Part shown: positions 1 to 15,000 of the stretch, one piece after another
Layout of the letters: the number at the start of each line of letters is the position of its first letter
Numbering within the stretch: the first letter of the stretch is position 1
Assembly: GCA_947683625.1 (NCBI GenBank)
Contig: CANTUR010000069.1
Span: 5,766,001 to 5,830,000, forward strand
Source of the DNA: Mallotus nudiflorus
Taxonomy: Eukaryota; Streptophyta; Magnoliopsida; Malpighiales; Euphorbiaceae
Direction of reading: 5' to 3'
DNA length: 64,000 nucleotides
Program-made: the position numbers and the translations under genes
The notes under the pieces: generated by a model
What the model was told of the DNA's origin: nothing
What the model saw: only the letters and a program-made list of their open reading frames with translations
The model's database searches: none

Positions 1-3000
1 TTTGCATATTTACAATAACAACTACTTATTCTAGAATTCTGAACTCATGAATACAGTTGACATAATCGAATGCACAGTTTGTGCACATTTGCACATGTTT
101 GTACGCAAAACGTGAACGCATGCAAATTCGTGCACAAATCCTTTTGAACATGTTATTCCGAATGCGTACTTACAATACTAACCACTTATTCTAGAATTAT
201 AAACTCACGAATACAGTTGACATAATTGAATGCACATTTGCACATGTTTGAACGCAAAACGTGAACTCGTGCAAATTTACGCACAAATGGTTTTGAACAT
301 GTTATCCAATGTTCCAATTGCATATTTACGATACTAATTACTTATTCTATAATTCTAAACTGATGAATACATTTGACATAATTGAATGCACAGTTTGTGC
401 ACACATGTTTTGTACACAAAACGTGAACTCGTGCAAATTTGTGCACAAATGGTTTTAAACAAGTTATCCAATGTTCCAATTGCATATTAACAACCCTAAA
501 TGCTCATTCTTTAATTCTAAACTCATGAATACAACTGAGATAATTGAATGCACAATTTTTTCCACATTTTCACACGTTTGTGTGCAAAACGTGAACTCGT
601 ACAAATTTGTGCACGAATACTTTTGAACAAATTATCCAATATTCCAATTTCACATTTACAGTAATAACTACAAATTCTAGAATTCTAAACTCATGATTAC
701 GATTGACATAATTCAATGCACAATTTGTGCACATTTGCACATGTTTGTACGCAAAACGTGAACACATGCAAATTTGTGCACAAATCCTTCTTTTGAACAT
801 GTTATCCAATCTTCCAATTGCGTATTTACAATACTAACTAATTATTCTAGAATTATAAACTCATGAGTACAATTGGCATAATCGAATGCTCAATTTGTGC
901 ACATTGGCACGTATTTGTACGCAAAACGTGAAGTCGTGCAATTTTGTGCACAAATGGTTTTGAACATGTTTTCTGATGCTCCAATTGAATATTTAGAACA
1001 CTAGGTACTTATTCTAGAATTATGAACTCATGAACACAGTAGACACAATTGAATTCACAATTTGTGCACATTTGCACATGTTTGAACGCAAAACGTGAAC
1101 TCGTGCAAAGTTGTTCACAAATGGTTTTGAACATGTTATCCAATGTTCCAATTCAATATTTATAATAATAAGTAATTATTCTAGAATTCTAAACTCGTGG
1201 ACACAATTGACATAATAATTGAATGCACAATTTGTGCACATTTGCACATGTTTGTGCGCAAAACGTGAACTCGTGTAAATTTGTGCACCAATGGTTTTGA
1301 ACATGTTATCCAATGTTCTAATTGCATATTCACAATACTTATCCTAGAATTATAAACCCATGAATACAGTTGACATAATTGAATGCACAATTTAGGCACA
1401 TTTGCACATGTTTGAATGCAAAACGTGAACTCGTGCAAATTTGTGCACGAATGTTTTTGAACATGTTATCTAATGTTCCAATTGCATATTTACGATACTA
1501 AGTACTTATTCTAGAATTCTAAACTGATGAATGCACTTGACATAATTGAGTGCACAATTTGTGCACATTTGCACATGTTTCTACACAAAACGTGGACTCG
1601 TGTAAATTTTTGTACGAATAGTTTTGAACATGTTATCCAATGTTCCAATTGCATATTAAAAATACTGACTACTTATTCTTTAATTCTAAGCTCATGAATA
1701 TAATTGACATAATCGAATTCACAATTTTTCCACATTTGCACGTGATTGTGTGCAAAACGTGAACTCATGCAAATTTGTACACAAATAGTTTTGAACGTGT
1801 TATCCAATGTTCCATTTGCATATTTACAATAAAAACTACTTATTCTAGAATTCTGAACTCATGAATACAGTTGACATAATCGAATGCACAGTTTGTGCAC
1901 ATTTGCACATGTTTGTACGCAAAACGTGAACGCATGCAATTTTGTGCACAAATCCTTTTGAACATGTTATTCCGAATGCGTACTTACAATACTAACCACT
2001 TATTCTAGAATTATAAACTCACGAATACAGTTGACATAATTGAATGCACATTTGCACATGTTTGAACGCAAAACGTGAACTCGTGCAAATTTACGCACAA
2101 ATGGTTTTGAACATGTTATCCAATGTTCCAATTGCATATTTACGATACTAATTGCTTATTCTATAATTCTAAACTAATGAATACATTTGACATAATTGAA
2201 TGCACAGTTTGTGCACACATGTTTTGTACACAAAACGTGAACTCGTGCAAATTTGTGCACAAATGGTTTTAAACAAGTTATCCAATGTTCCAATTGCATA
2301 TTAACAACCCTAAATGCTCATTCTTTAATTCTAAACTCATGAATACAACTGAGATAATTGAATGCACAATTTTTTCCACATTTTCACACGTTTGTGTGCA
2401 AAACGTGAACTCGTACAAATTTGTGCATGAATACTTTTGAACAAATTATCCAATATTCCAATTTCACATTTACAGTAATAACTACTAATTCTAGAATTCT
2501 AAACTCATGATTACGATTGACATAATTCAATGCACAATTTGTGCACATTTGCACATGTTTGTACGCAAAACGTGAACACATGCAAATTTGTGCACAAATC
2601 CTTCTTTTGAACATGTTATCCAATCTTCCAATTGCGTATTTACAATACTAACTAATTATTCTAGAATTATAAACTCATGAGTACAATTGGCATAATCGAA
2701 TGCTCAATTTGTGCACATTGGCACGTATTTGTACGCAAAACGTGAAGTCGTGCAATTTTGTGCACAAATGGTTTTGAACATGTTTTCCGATGCTCCAATT
2801 GAATATTTACAACACTAGGTACTTATTCTAGAATTATGAACTCATGAACACAGTAGACACAATTGAATTCACAATTTCTGCACATTTGCACATGTTTGAA
2901 CGCAAAACGTGAACTCGTGCAAAGTTGTTCACAAATGGTTTTGAACATGTTATCCAATGTTCCAATTCAATATTTATAATAATAAGTAATTATTCTAGAA

Positions 3001-6000
3001 TTCTAAACTCGTGGACACAATTGACATAATAATTGAATGCACGATTTGTGCACATTTGCACATGTTTGTGCGCAAAACGTGAACTCGTGTAAATTTGTGC
3101 ACCAATGGTTTTGAACATGTTATCCAATGTTCTAATTGCATATTCACAATACTTATCCTAGAATTATAAACCCATGAATACAGTTGACATAATTGAATGC
3201 ACAATTTAGGCACATTTGCACATGTTTGAATGCAAAACGTGAACTCGTGCAAATTTGTGCACGAATGTTTTTGAACATGTTATCTAATGTTCCAATTGCA
3301 TATTTACGATACTAAGTACTTATTCTAGAATTCTAAACTGATGAATGCACTTGACATAATTGAGTGCACAATTTGTGCACATTTGCACATGTTTCTACAC
3401 AAAACGTGGACTCGTGTAAATTTTTGTACGAATAGTTTTGAACATGTTATCCAATGTTCCAATTGCATATTAAAAATACTGACTACTTATTCTTTAATTC
3501 TAAGCTCATGAATATAATTGACATAATCGAATTCATAATTTGTCCACATTTGCACGTGATTGTGTGCAAAACGTGAACTCATGCAAATTTGTACACAAAT
3601 AGTTTTGAACGTGTTATCCAATGTTCCATTTGCATATTTACAATAACAACTACTTATTCTAGAATTCTGAACTCATGAATACAGTTGACATAATCGAATG
3701 CACAGTTTGTGCACATTTGCACATGTTTGTACGCAAAACGTGAACGCATGCAAATTCGTGCACAAATCCTTTTGAACATGTTATTCCGAATGCGTACTTA
3801 CAATACTAACCACTTATTCTAGAATTATAAACTCACGAATACAGTTGACATAATTGAATGCACATTTGCACATGTTTGAACGCAAAACGTGAACTCGTGC
3901 AAATTTACGCACAAATGGTTTTGAACATGTTATCCAATATTCCAATTGCATATTTACGATACTAATTGCTTATTCTATAATTCTAAACTGATGAATACAT
4001 TTGACATAATTGAATGCACAGTTTGTGCACACATGTTTTGTACACAAAACGTGAACTCGTGCAAATTTGTGCACAAATGGTTTTAAACAAGTTATCCAAT
4101 GTTCCAATTGCATATTAACAACCCTAAATGCTCATTCTTTAATTCTAAACTCATGAATACAACTGAGATAATTGAATGCACAATCTTTTCCACATTTTCA
4201 CACGTTTGTGTGCAAAACGTGAACTCGTACAAATTTGTGCACGAATACTTTTGAACAAATTATCCAATATTCCAATTTCACATTTACAGTAATAACTACT
4301 AATTCTAGAATTCTAAACTCATGATTACGATTGACATAATTCAATGCACAATTTGTGCACATTTGCACATGTTTGTACGCAAAACGTGAACACATGCAAA
4401 TTTGTGCACAAATCCTTCTTTTGAACATGTTATCCAATCTTCCAATTGTGTATTTACAATACTAACTAATTATTCTAGAATTATAAACTCATGAGTACAA
4501 TTGGCATAATCGAATGCTCAATTTGTGCACATTGGCACGTATTTGTACGCAAAACGTGAAGTCGTGCAATTTTGTGCACAAATGGTTTTGAACATGTTTT
4601 CCGATGCTCCAATTGAATATTTACAACACTAGGTACTTATTCTAGAATTATGAACTCATGAACACAGTAGACACAATTGAATTCACAATTTCTGCACATT
4701 TGCACATGTTTGAACGCAAAACGTGAACTCGTGCAAAGTTGTTCACAAATGGTTTTGAACATGTTATCCAATGTTCCAATTCAATATTTATAATAATAAG
4801 TAATTATTCTAGAATTCTAAACTCGTGGACACAATTGACATAATAATTGAATGCACGATTTGTGCACATTTGCACATGTTTGTGCGCAAAACGTGAACTC
4901 GTGTAAATTTGTGCACCAATGGTTTTGAACATGTTATCCAATGTTCTAATTGCATATTCACAATACTTATCCTAGAATTATAAACCCATGAATACAGTTG
5001 ACATAATTGAATGCACAATTTAGGCACATTTGCACATGTTTGAATGCAAAACGTGAACTCGTGCAAATTTGTGCACGAATGTTTTTGAACATGTTATCTA
5101 ATGTTCCAATTGCATATTTACGATACTAAGTACTTATTCTAGAATTCTAAACTGATGAATGCACTTGACATAATTGAGTGCACAATTTGTGCACATTTGC
5201 ACATGTTTCTACACAAAACGTGGACTCGTGTAAATTTTTGTACGAATAGTTTTGAACATGTTATCCAATGTTCCAATTGCATATTAAAAATACTGACTAC
5301 TTATTCTTTAATTCTAAGCTCATGAATATAATTGACATAATCGAATTCATAATTTGTCCACATTTGCACGTGATTGTGTGCAAAACGTGAACTCATGCAA
5401 ATTTGTACACAAATAGTTTTGAACGTGTTATCCAATGTTCCATTTGCATATTTACAATAACAACTACTTATTCTAGAATTCTGAACTCATGAATACAGTT
5501 GACATAATCGAATGCACAGTTTGTGCACATTTGCACATGTTTGTACGCAAAACGTGAATGCATGCAAATTCGTGCACAAATCCTTTTGAACATGTTATTC
5601 CGAATGCGTACTTACAATACTAACCACTTATTCTAGAATTATAAACTCACGAATACAGTTGACATAATTGAATGCACATTTGCACATGTTTGAACGCAAA
5701 ACGTGAACTCGTGCAAATTTACGCACAAATGGTTTTGAACATGTTATCCAATATTCCAATTGCATATTTACGATACTAATTGCTTATTCTATAATTCTAA
5801 ACTGATGAATACATTTGACATAATTGAATGCACAGTTTGTGCACACATGTTTTGTACACAAAACGTGAACTCGTGCAAATTTGTGCACAAATGGTTTTAA
5901 ACAAGTTATCCAATGTTCCAATTGCATATTAACAACCCTAAATGCTCATTCTTTAATTCTAAACTCATGAATACAACTGAGATAATTGAATGCACAATCT

Positions 6001-9000
6001 TTTCCACATTTTCACACGTTTGTGTGCAAAACGTGAACTCGTACAAATTTGTGCACGAATACTTTTGAACAAATTATCCAATATTCCAATTTCACATTTA
6101 CAGTAATAACTACTAATTCTAGAATTCTAAACTCATGATTACGATTGACATAATTCAATGCACAATTTGTGCACATTTGCACATGTTTGTACGCAAAACG
6201 TGAACACATGCAAATTTGTGCACAAATCCTTCTTTTGAACATGTTATCCAATCTTCCAATTGCGTATTTACAATACTAACTAATTATTCTAGAATTATAA
6301 ACTCATGAGTACAATTGGCATAATCGAATGCTCAATTTGTGCACATTGGCACGTATTTATACGCAAAACGTGAAGTCGTGCAATTTTGTGCACAAATGGT
6401 TTTGAACATGTTTTCCGATGCTCCAATTGAATATTTACAACACTAGGTACTTATTCTAGAATTATGAACTCATGAACACAGTAGACACAATTGAATTCAC
6501 AATTTCTGCACATTTGCACATGTTTGAACGCAAAACGTGAACTCGTGCAAAGTTGTTCACAAATGGTTTTGAACATGTTATCCAATGTTCCAATTCAATA
6601 TTTATAATAATAAGTAATTATTCTAGAATTCTAAACTCGTGGACACAATTGACATAATAATTGAATGCACGATTTGTGCACATTTGCACATGTTTGTGCG
6701 CAAAACGTGAACTCGTGTAAATTTGTGCACCAATGGTTTTGAACATGTTATCCAATGTTCTAATTGCATATTCACAATACTTATCCTAGAATTATAAACC
6801 CATGAATACAGTTGACATAATTGAATGCACAATTTAGGCACATTTGCACATGTTTGAATGCAAAACGTGAACTCGTGCAAATTTGTGCACGAATGTTTTT
6901 GAACATGTTATCTAATGTTCCAATTGCATATTTACGATACTAAGTACTTATTCTAGAATTCTAAACTGATGAATGCACTTGACATAATTGAGTGCACAAT
7001 TTGTGCACATTTGCACATGTTTCTACACAAAACGTGGACTCGTGTAAATTTTTGTACGAATAGTTTTGAACATGTTATCCAATGTTCCAATTGCATATTA
7101 AAAATACTGACTACTTATTCTTTAATTCTAAGCTCATGAATATAATTGACATAATCGAATTCATAATTTGTCCACATTTGCACGTGATTGTGTGCAAAAC
7201 GTGAACTCATGCAAATTTGTACACAAATAGTTTTGAACGTGTTATCCAATGTTCCATTTGCATATTTACAATAACAACTACTTATTCTAGAATTCTGAAC
7301 TCATGAATACAGTTGACATAATCGAATGCACAGTTTGTGCACATTTGCACATGTTTGTACGCAAAACGTGAACGCATGCAAATTCGTGCACAAATCCTTT
7401 TGAACATGTTATTCCGAATGCGTACTTACAATACTAACCACTTATTCTAGAATTATAAACTCACGAATACAGTTGACATAATTGAATGCACATTTGCACA
7501 TGTTTGAACGCAAAACGTGAACTCGTGCAAATTTACGCACAAATGGTTTTGAACATGTTATCCAATATTCCAATTGCATATTTACGATACTAATTGCTTA
7601 TTCTATAATTCTAAACTGATGAATACATTTGACATAATTGAATGCACAGTTTGTGCACACATGTTTTGTACACAAAACGTGAACTCGTGCAAATTTGTGC
7701 ACAAATGGTTTTAAACAAGTTATCCAATGTTCCAATTGCATATTAACAACCCTAAATGCTCATTCTTTAATTCTAAACTCATGAATACAACTGAGATAAT
7801 TGAATGCACAATCTTTTCCACATTTTCACACGTTTGTGTGCAAAACGTGAACTCGTACAAATTTGTGCACGAATACTTTTGAACAAATTATCCAATATTC
7901 CAATTTCACATTTACAGTAATAACTACTAATTCTAGAATTCTAAACTCATGATTACGATTGACATAATTCAATGCACAATTTGTGCACATTTGCACATGT
8001 TTGTACGCAAAACGTGAACACATGCAAATTTGTGCACAAATCCTTCTTTTGAACATGTTATCCAATCTTCCAATTGCGTATTTACAATACTAACTAATTA
8101 TTCTAGAATTATAAACTCATGAGTACAATTGGCATAATCGAATGCTCAATTTGTGCACATTGGCACGTATTTGTACGCAAAACGTGAAGTCGTGCAATTT
8201 TGTGCACAAATGGTTTTGAACATGTTTTCCGATGCTCCAATTGAATATTTACAACACTAGGTACTTATTCTAGAATTATGAACTCATGAACACAGTAGAC
8301 ACAATTGAATTCACAATTTCTGCACATTTGCACATGTTTGAACGCAAAACGTGAACTCGTGCAAAGTTGTTCACAAATGGTTTTGAACATGTTATCCAAT
8401 GTTCCAATTCAATATTTATAATAATAAGTAATTATTCTAGAATTCTAAACTCGTGGACACAATTGACATAATAATTGAATGCACGATTTGTGCACATTTG
8501 CACATGTTTGTGCGCAAAACGTGAACTCGTGTAAATTTGTGCACCAATGGTTTTGAACATGTTATCCAATGTTCTAATTGCATATTCACAATACTTATCC
8601 TAGAATTATAAACCCATGAATACAGTTGACATAATTGAATGCACAATTTAGGCACATTTGCACATGTTTGAATGCAAAACGTGAACTCGTGCAAATTTGT
8701 GCACGAATGTTTTTGAACATGTTATCTAATGTTCCAATTGCATATTTACGATACTAAGTACTTATTCTAGAATTCTAAACTGATGAATGCACTTGACATA
8801 ATTGAGTGCACAATTTGTGCACATTTGCACATGTTTCTACACAAAACGTGGACTCGTGTAAATTTTTGTACGAATAGTTTTGAACATGTTATCCAATGTT
8901 CCAATTGCATATTAAAAATACTGACTACTTATTCTTTAATTCTAAGCTCATGAATATAATTGACATAATCGAATTCATAATTTGTCCACATTTGCACGTG

Positions 9001-12000
9001 ATTGTGTGCAAAACGTGAACTCATGCAAATTTGTACACAAATAGTTTTGAACGTGTTATCCAATGTTCCATTTGCATATTTACAATAACAACTACTTATT
9101 CTAGAATTCTAAACTCATGAATACAGTTGACATAATCGAATGCACAGTTTGTGCACATTTGCACATGTTTGTACGCAAAACGTGAACGCATGCAAATTCG
9201 TGCACAAATCCTTTTGAACATGTTATTCCGAATGCGTACTTACAATACTAACCACTTATTCTAGAATTATAAACTCACGAATACAGTTGACATAATTGAA
9301 TGCACATTTGCACATGTTTGAACGCAAAACGTGAACTCGTGCAAATTTACGCACAAATGGTTTTGAACATGTTATCCAATGTTCCAATTGCATATTTACG
9401 ATACTAATTGCTTATTCTATAATTCTAAACTGATGAATACATTTGACATAATTGAATGCACAGTTTGTGCACACATGTTTTGTACACAAAACGTGAACTC
9501 GTGCAAATTTGTGCACAAATGGTTTTAAACAAGTTATCCAATGTTCCAATTGCATATTAACAACCCTAAATGCTCATTCTTTAATTCTAAACTCATGAAT
9601 ACAACTGAGATAATTGAATGCACAATCTTTTCCACATTTTCACACGTTTGTGTGCAAAACGTGAACTCGTACAAATTTGTGCACGAATACTTTTGAACAA
9701 ATTATCCAATATTCCAATTTCACATTTACAGTAATAACTACTAATTCTAGAATTCTAAACTCATGATTACGATTGACATAATTCAATGCACAATTTGTGC
9801 ACATTTGCACATGTTTGTACGCAAAACGTGAACACATGCAAATTTGTGCACAAATCCTTCTTTTGAACATGTTATCCAATCTTCCAATTGCGTATTTACA
9901 ATACTAACTAATTATTCTAGAATTATAAACTCATGAGTACAATTGGCATAATCGAATGCTCAATTTGTGCACATTGGCACGTATTTGTACGCAAAACGTG
10001 AAGTCGTGCAATTTTGTGCACAAATGGTTTTGAACATGTTTTCCGATGCTCCAATTGAATATTTACAACACTAGGTACTTATTCTAGAATTATGAACTCA
10101 TGAACACAGTAGACACAATTGAATTCACAATTTCTGCACATTTGCACATGTTTGAACGCAAAACGTGAACTCGTGCAAAGTTGTTCACAAATGGTTTTGA
10201 ACATGTTATCCAATGTTCCAATTCAATATTTATAATAATAAGTAATTATTCTAGAATTCTAAACTCGTGGACACAATTGACATAATAATTGAATGCACGA
10301 TTTGTGCACATTTGCACATGTTTGTGCGCAAAACGTGAACTCGTGTAAATTTGTGCACCAATGGTTTTGAACATGTTATCCAATGTTCTAATTGCATATT
10401 CACAATACTTATCCTAGAATTATAAACCCATGAATACAGTTGACATAATTGAATGCACAATTTAGGCACATTTGCACATGTTTGAATGCAAAACGTGAAC
10501 TCGTGCAAATTTGTGCACGAATGTTTTTGAACATGTTATCTAATGTTCCAATTGCATATTTACGATACTAAGTACTTATTCTAGAATTCTAAACTGATGA
10601 ATGCACTTGACATAATTGAGTGCACAATTTGTGCACATTTGCACATGTTTCTACACAAAACGTGGACTCGTGTAAATTTTTGTACGAATAGTTTTGAACA
10701 TGTTATCCAATGTTCCAATTGCATATTAAAAATACTGACTACTTATTCTTTAATTCTAAGCTCATGAATATAATTGACATAATCGAATTCATAATTTGTC
10801 CACATTTGCACGTGATTGTGTGCAAAACGTGAACTCATGCAAATTTGTACACAAATAGTTTTGAACGTGTTATCCAATGTTCCATTTGCATATTTACAAT
10901 AACAACTACTTATTCTAGAATTCTGAACTCATGAATACAGTTGACATAATCGAATGCACAGTTTGTGCACATTTGCACATGTTTGTACGCAAAACGTGAA
11001 CGCATGCAAATTCGTGCACAAATCCTTTTGAACATGTTATTCCGAATGTGTACTTACAATACTAACCACTTATTCTAGAATTATAAACTCACGAATACAG
11101 TTGACATAATTGAATGCACATTTGCACATGTTTGAACGCAAAACGTGAACTCGTGCAAATTTACGCACAAATGGTTTTGAACATGTTATCCAATGTTCCA
11201 ATTGCATATTTACGATACTAATTGCTTATTCTATAATTCTAAACTGATGAATACATTTGACATAATTGAATGCACAGTTTGTGCACACATGTTTTGTACA
11301 CAAAACGTGAACTCGTGCAAATTTGTGCACAAATGGTTTTAAACAAGTTATCCAATGTTCCAATTGCATATTAACAACCCTAAATGCTCATTCTTTAATT
11401 CTAAACTCATGAATACAACTGAGATAATTGAATGCACAATCTTTTCCACATTTTCACACGTTTGTGTGCAAAACGTGAACTCGTACAAATTTGTGCACGA
11501 ATACTTTTGAACAAATTATCCAATATTCCAATTTCACATTTACAGTAATAACTACTAATTCTAGAATTCTAAACTCATGATTACGATTGACATAATTCAA
11601 TGCACAATTTGTGCACATTTGCACATGTTTGTACGCAAAACGTGAACACATGCAAATTTGTGCACAAATCCTTCTTTTGAACATGTTATCCAATCTTCCA
11701 ATTGCGTATTTACAATACTAACTAATTATTCTAGAATTATAAACTCATGAGTACAATTGGCATAATCGAATGCTCAATTTGTGCACATTGGCACGTATTT
11801 GTACGCAAAACGTGAAGTCGTGCAATTTTGTGCACAAATGGTTTTGAACATGTTTTCCGATGCTCCAATTGAATATTTACAACACTAGGTACTTATTCTA
11901 GAATTATGAACTCATGAACACAGTAGACACAATTGAATTCACAATTTCTGCACATTTGCACATGTTTGAACGCAAAACGTGAACTCGTGCAAAGTTGTTC

Positions 12001-15000
12001 ACAAATGGTTTTGAACATGTTATCCAATGTTCCAATTCAATATTTATAATAATAAGTAATTATTCTAGAATTCTAAACTCGTGGACACAATTGACATAAT
12101 AATTGAATGCACGATTTGTGCACATTTGCACATGTTTGTGCGCAAAACGTGAACTCGTGTAAATTTGTGCACCAATGGTTTTGAACATGTTATCCAATGT
12201 TCTAATTGCATATTCACAATACTTATCCTAGAATTATAAACCCATGAATACAGTTGACATAATTGAATGCACAATTTAGGCACATTTGCACATGTTTGAA
12301 TGCAAAACGTGAACTCGTGCAAATTTGTGCACGAATGTTTTTGAACATGTTATCTAATGTTCCAATTGCATATTTACGATACTAAGTACTTATTCTAGAA
12401 TTCTAAACTGATGAATGCACTTGACATAATTGAGTGCACAATTTGTGCACATTTGCACATGTTTCTACACAAAACGTGGACTCGTGTAAATTTTTGTACG
12501 AATAGTTTTGAACATGTTATCCAATGTTCCAATTGCATATTAAAAATACTGACTACTTATTCTTTAATTCTAAGCTCATGAATATAATTGACATAATCGA
12601 ATTCATAATTTGTCCACATTTGCACGTGATTGTGTGCAAAACGTGAACTCATGCAAATTTGTACACAAATAGTTTTGAACGTGTTATCCAATGTTCCATT
12701 TGCATATTTACAATAACAACTACTTATTCTAGAATTCTGAACTCATGAATACAGTTGACATAATCGAATGCACAGTTTGTGCACATTTGCACATGTTTGT
12801 ACGCAAAACGTGAACGCATGCAAATTCGTGCACAAATCCTTTTGAACATGTTATTCCGAATGCGTACTTACAATACTAACCACTTATTCTAGAATTATAA
12901 ACTCACGAATACAGTTGACATAATTGAATGCACATTTGCACATGTTTGAACGCAAAACGTGAACTCGTGCAAATTTACGCACAAATGGTTTTGAACATGT
13001 TATCCAATATTCCAATTGCATATTTACGATACTAATTGCTTATTCTATAATTCTAAACTGATGAATACATTTGACATAATTGAATGCACAGTTTGTGCAC
13101 ACATGTTTTGTACACAAAACGTGAACTCGTGCAAATTTGTGCACAAATGGTTTTAAACAAGTTATCCAATGTTCCAATTGCATATTAACAACCCTAAATG
13201 CTCATTCTTTAATTCTAAACTCATGAATACAACTGAGATAATTGAATGCACAATCTTTTCCACATTTTCACACGTTTGTGTGCAAAACGTGAACTCGTAC
13301 AAATTTGTGCACGAATACTTTTGAACAAATTATCCAATATTCCAATTTCACATTTACAGTAATAACTACTAATTCTAGAATTCTAAACTCATGATTACGA
13401 TTGACATAATTCAATGCACAATTTGTGCACATTTGCACATGTTTGTACGCAAAACGTGAACACATGCAAATTTGTGCACAAATCCTTCTTTTGAACATGT
13501 TATCCAATCTTCCAATTGCGTATTTACAATACTAACTAATTATTCTAGAATTATAAACTCATGAGTACAATTGGCATAATCGAATGCTCAATTTGTGCAC
13601 ATTGGCACGTATTTGTACGCAAAACGTGAAGTCGTGCAATTTTGTGCACAAATGGTTTTGAACATGTTTTCCGATGCTCCAATTGAATATTTACAACACT
13701 AGGTACTTATTCTAGAATTATGAACTCATGAACACAGTAGACACAATTGAATTCACAATTTCTGCACATTTGCACATGTTTGAACGCAAAACGTGAACTC
13801 GTGCAAAGTTGTTCACAAATGGTTTTGAACATGTTATCCAATGTTCCAATTCAATATTTATAATAATAAGTAATTATTCTAGAATTCTAAACTCGTGGAC
13901 ACAATTGACATAATAATTGAATGCACGATTTGTGCACATTTGCACATGTTTGTGCGCAAAACGTGAACTCGTGTAAATTTGTGCACCAATGGTTTTGAAC
14001 ATGTTATCCAATGTTCTAATTGCATATTCACAATACTTATCCTAGAATTATAAACCCATGAATACAGTTGACATAATTGAATGCACAATTTAGGCACATT
14101 TGCACATGTTTGAATGCAAAACGTGAACTCGTGCAAATTTGTGCACGAATGTTTTTGAACATGTTATCTAATGTTCCAATTGCATATTTACGATACTAAG
14201 TACTTATTCTAGAATTCTAAACTGATGAATGCACTTGACATAATTGAGTGCACAATTTGTGCACATTTGCACATGTTTCTACACAAAACGTGGACTCGTG
14301 TAAATTTTTGTACGAATAGTTTTGAACATGTTATCCAATGTTCCAATTGCATATTAAAAATACTGACTACTTATTCTTTAATTCTAAGCTCATGAATATA
14401 ATTGACATAATCGAATTCATAATTTGTCCACATTTGCACGTGATTGTGTGCAAAACGTGAACTCATGCAAATTTGTACACAAATAGTTTTGAACGTGTTA
14501 TCCAATGTTCCATTTGCATATTTACAATAACAACTACTTATTCTAGAATTCTGAACTCATGAATACAGTTGACATAATCGAATGCACAGTTTGTGCACAT
14601 TTGCACATGTTTGTACGCAAAACGTGAACGCATGCAAATTCGTGCACAAATCCTTTTGAACATGTTATTCCGAATGCGTACTTACAATACTAACCACTTA
14701 TTCTAGAATTATAAACTCACGAATACAGTTGACATAATTGAATGCACATTTGCACATGTTTGAACGCAAAACGTGAACTCGTGCAAATTTACGCACAAAT
14801 GGTTTTGAACATGTTATCCAATGTTCCAATTGCATATTTACGATACTAATTGCTTATTCTATAATTCTAAACTGATGAATACATTTGACATAATTGAATG
14901 CACAGTTTGTGCACACATGTTTTGTACACAAAACGTGAACTCGTGCAAATTTGTGCACAAATGGTTTTAAACAAGTTATCCAATGTTCCAATTGCATATT

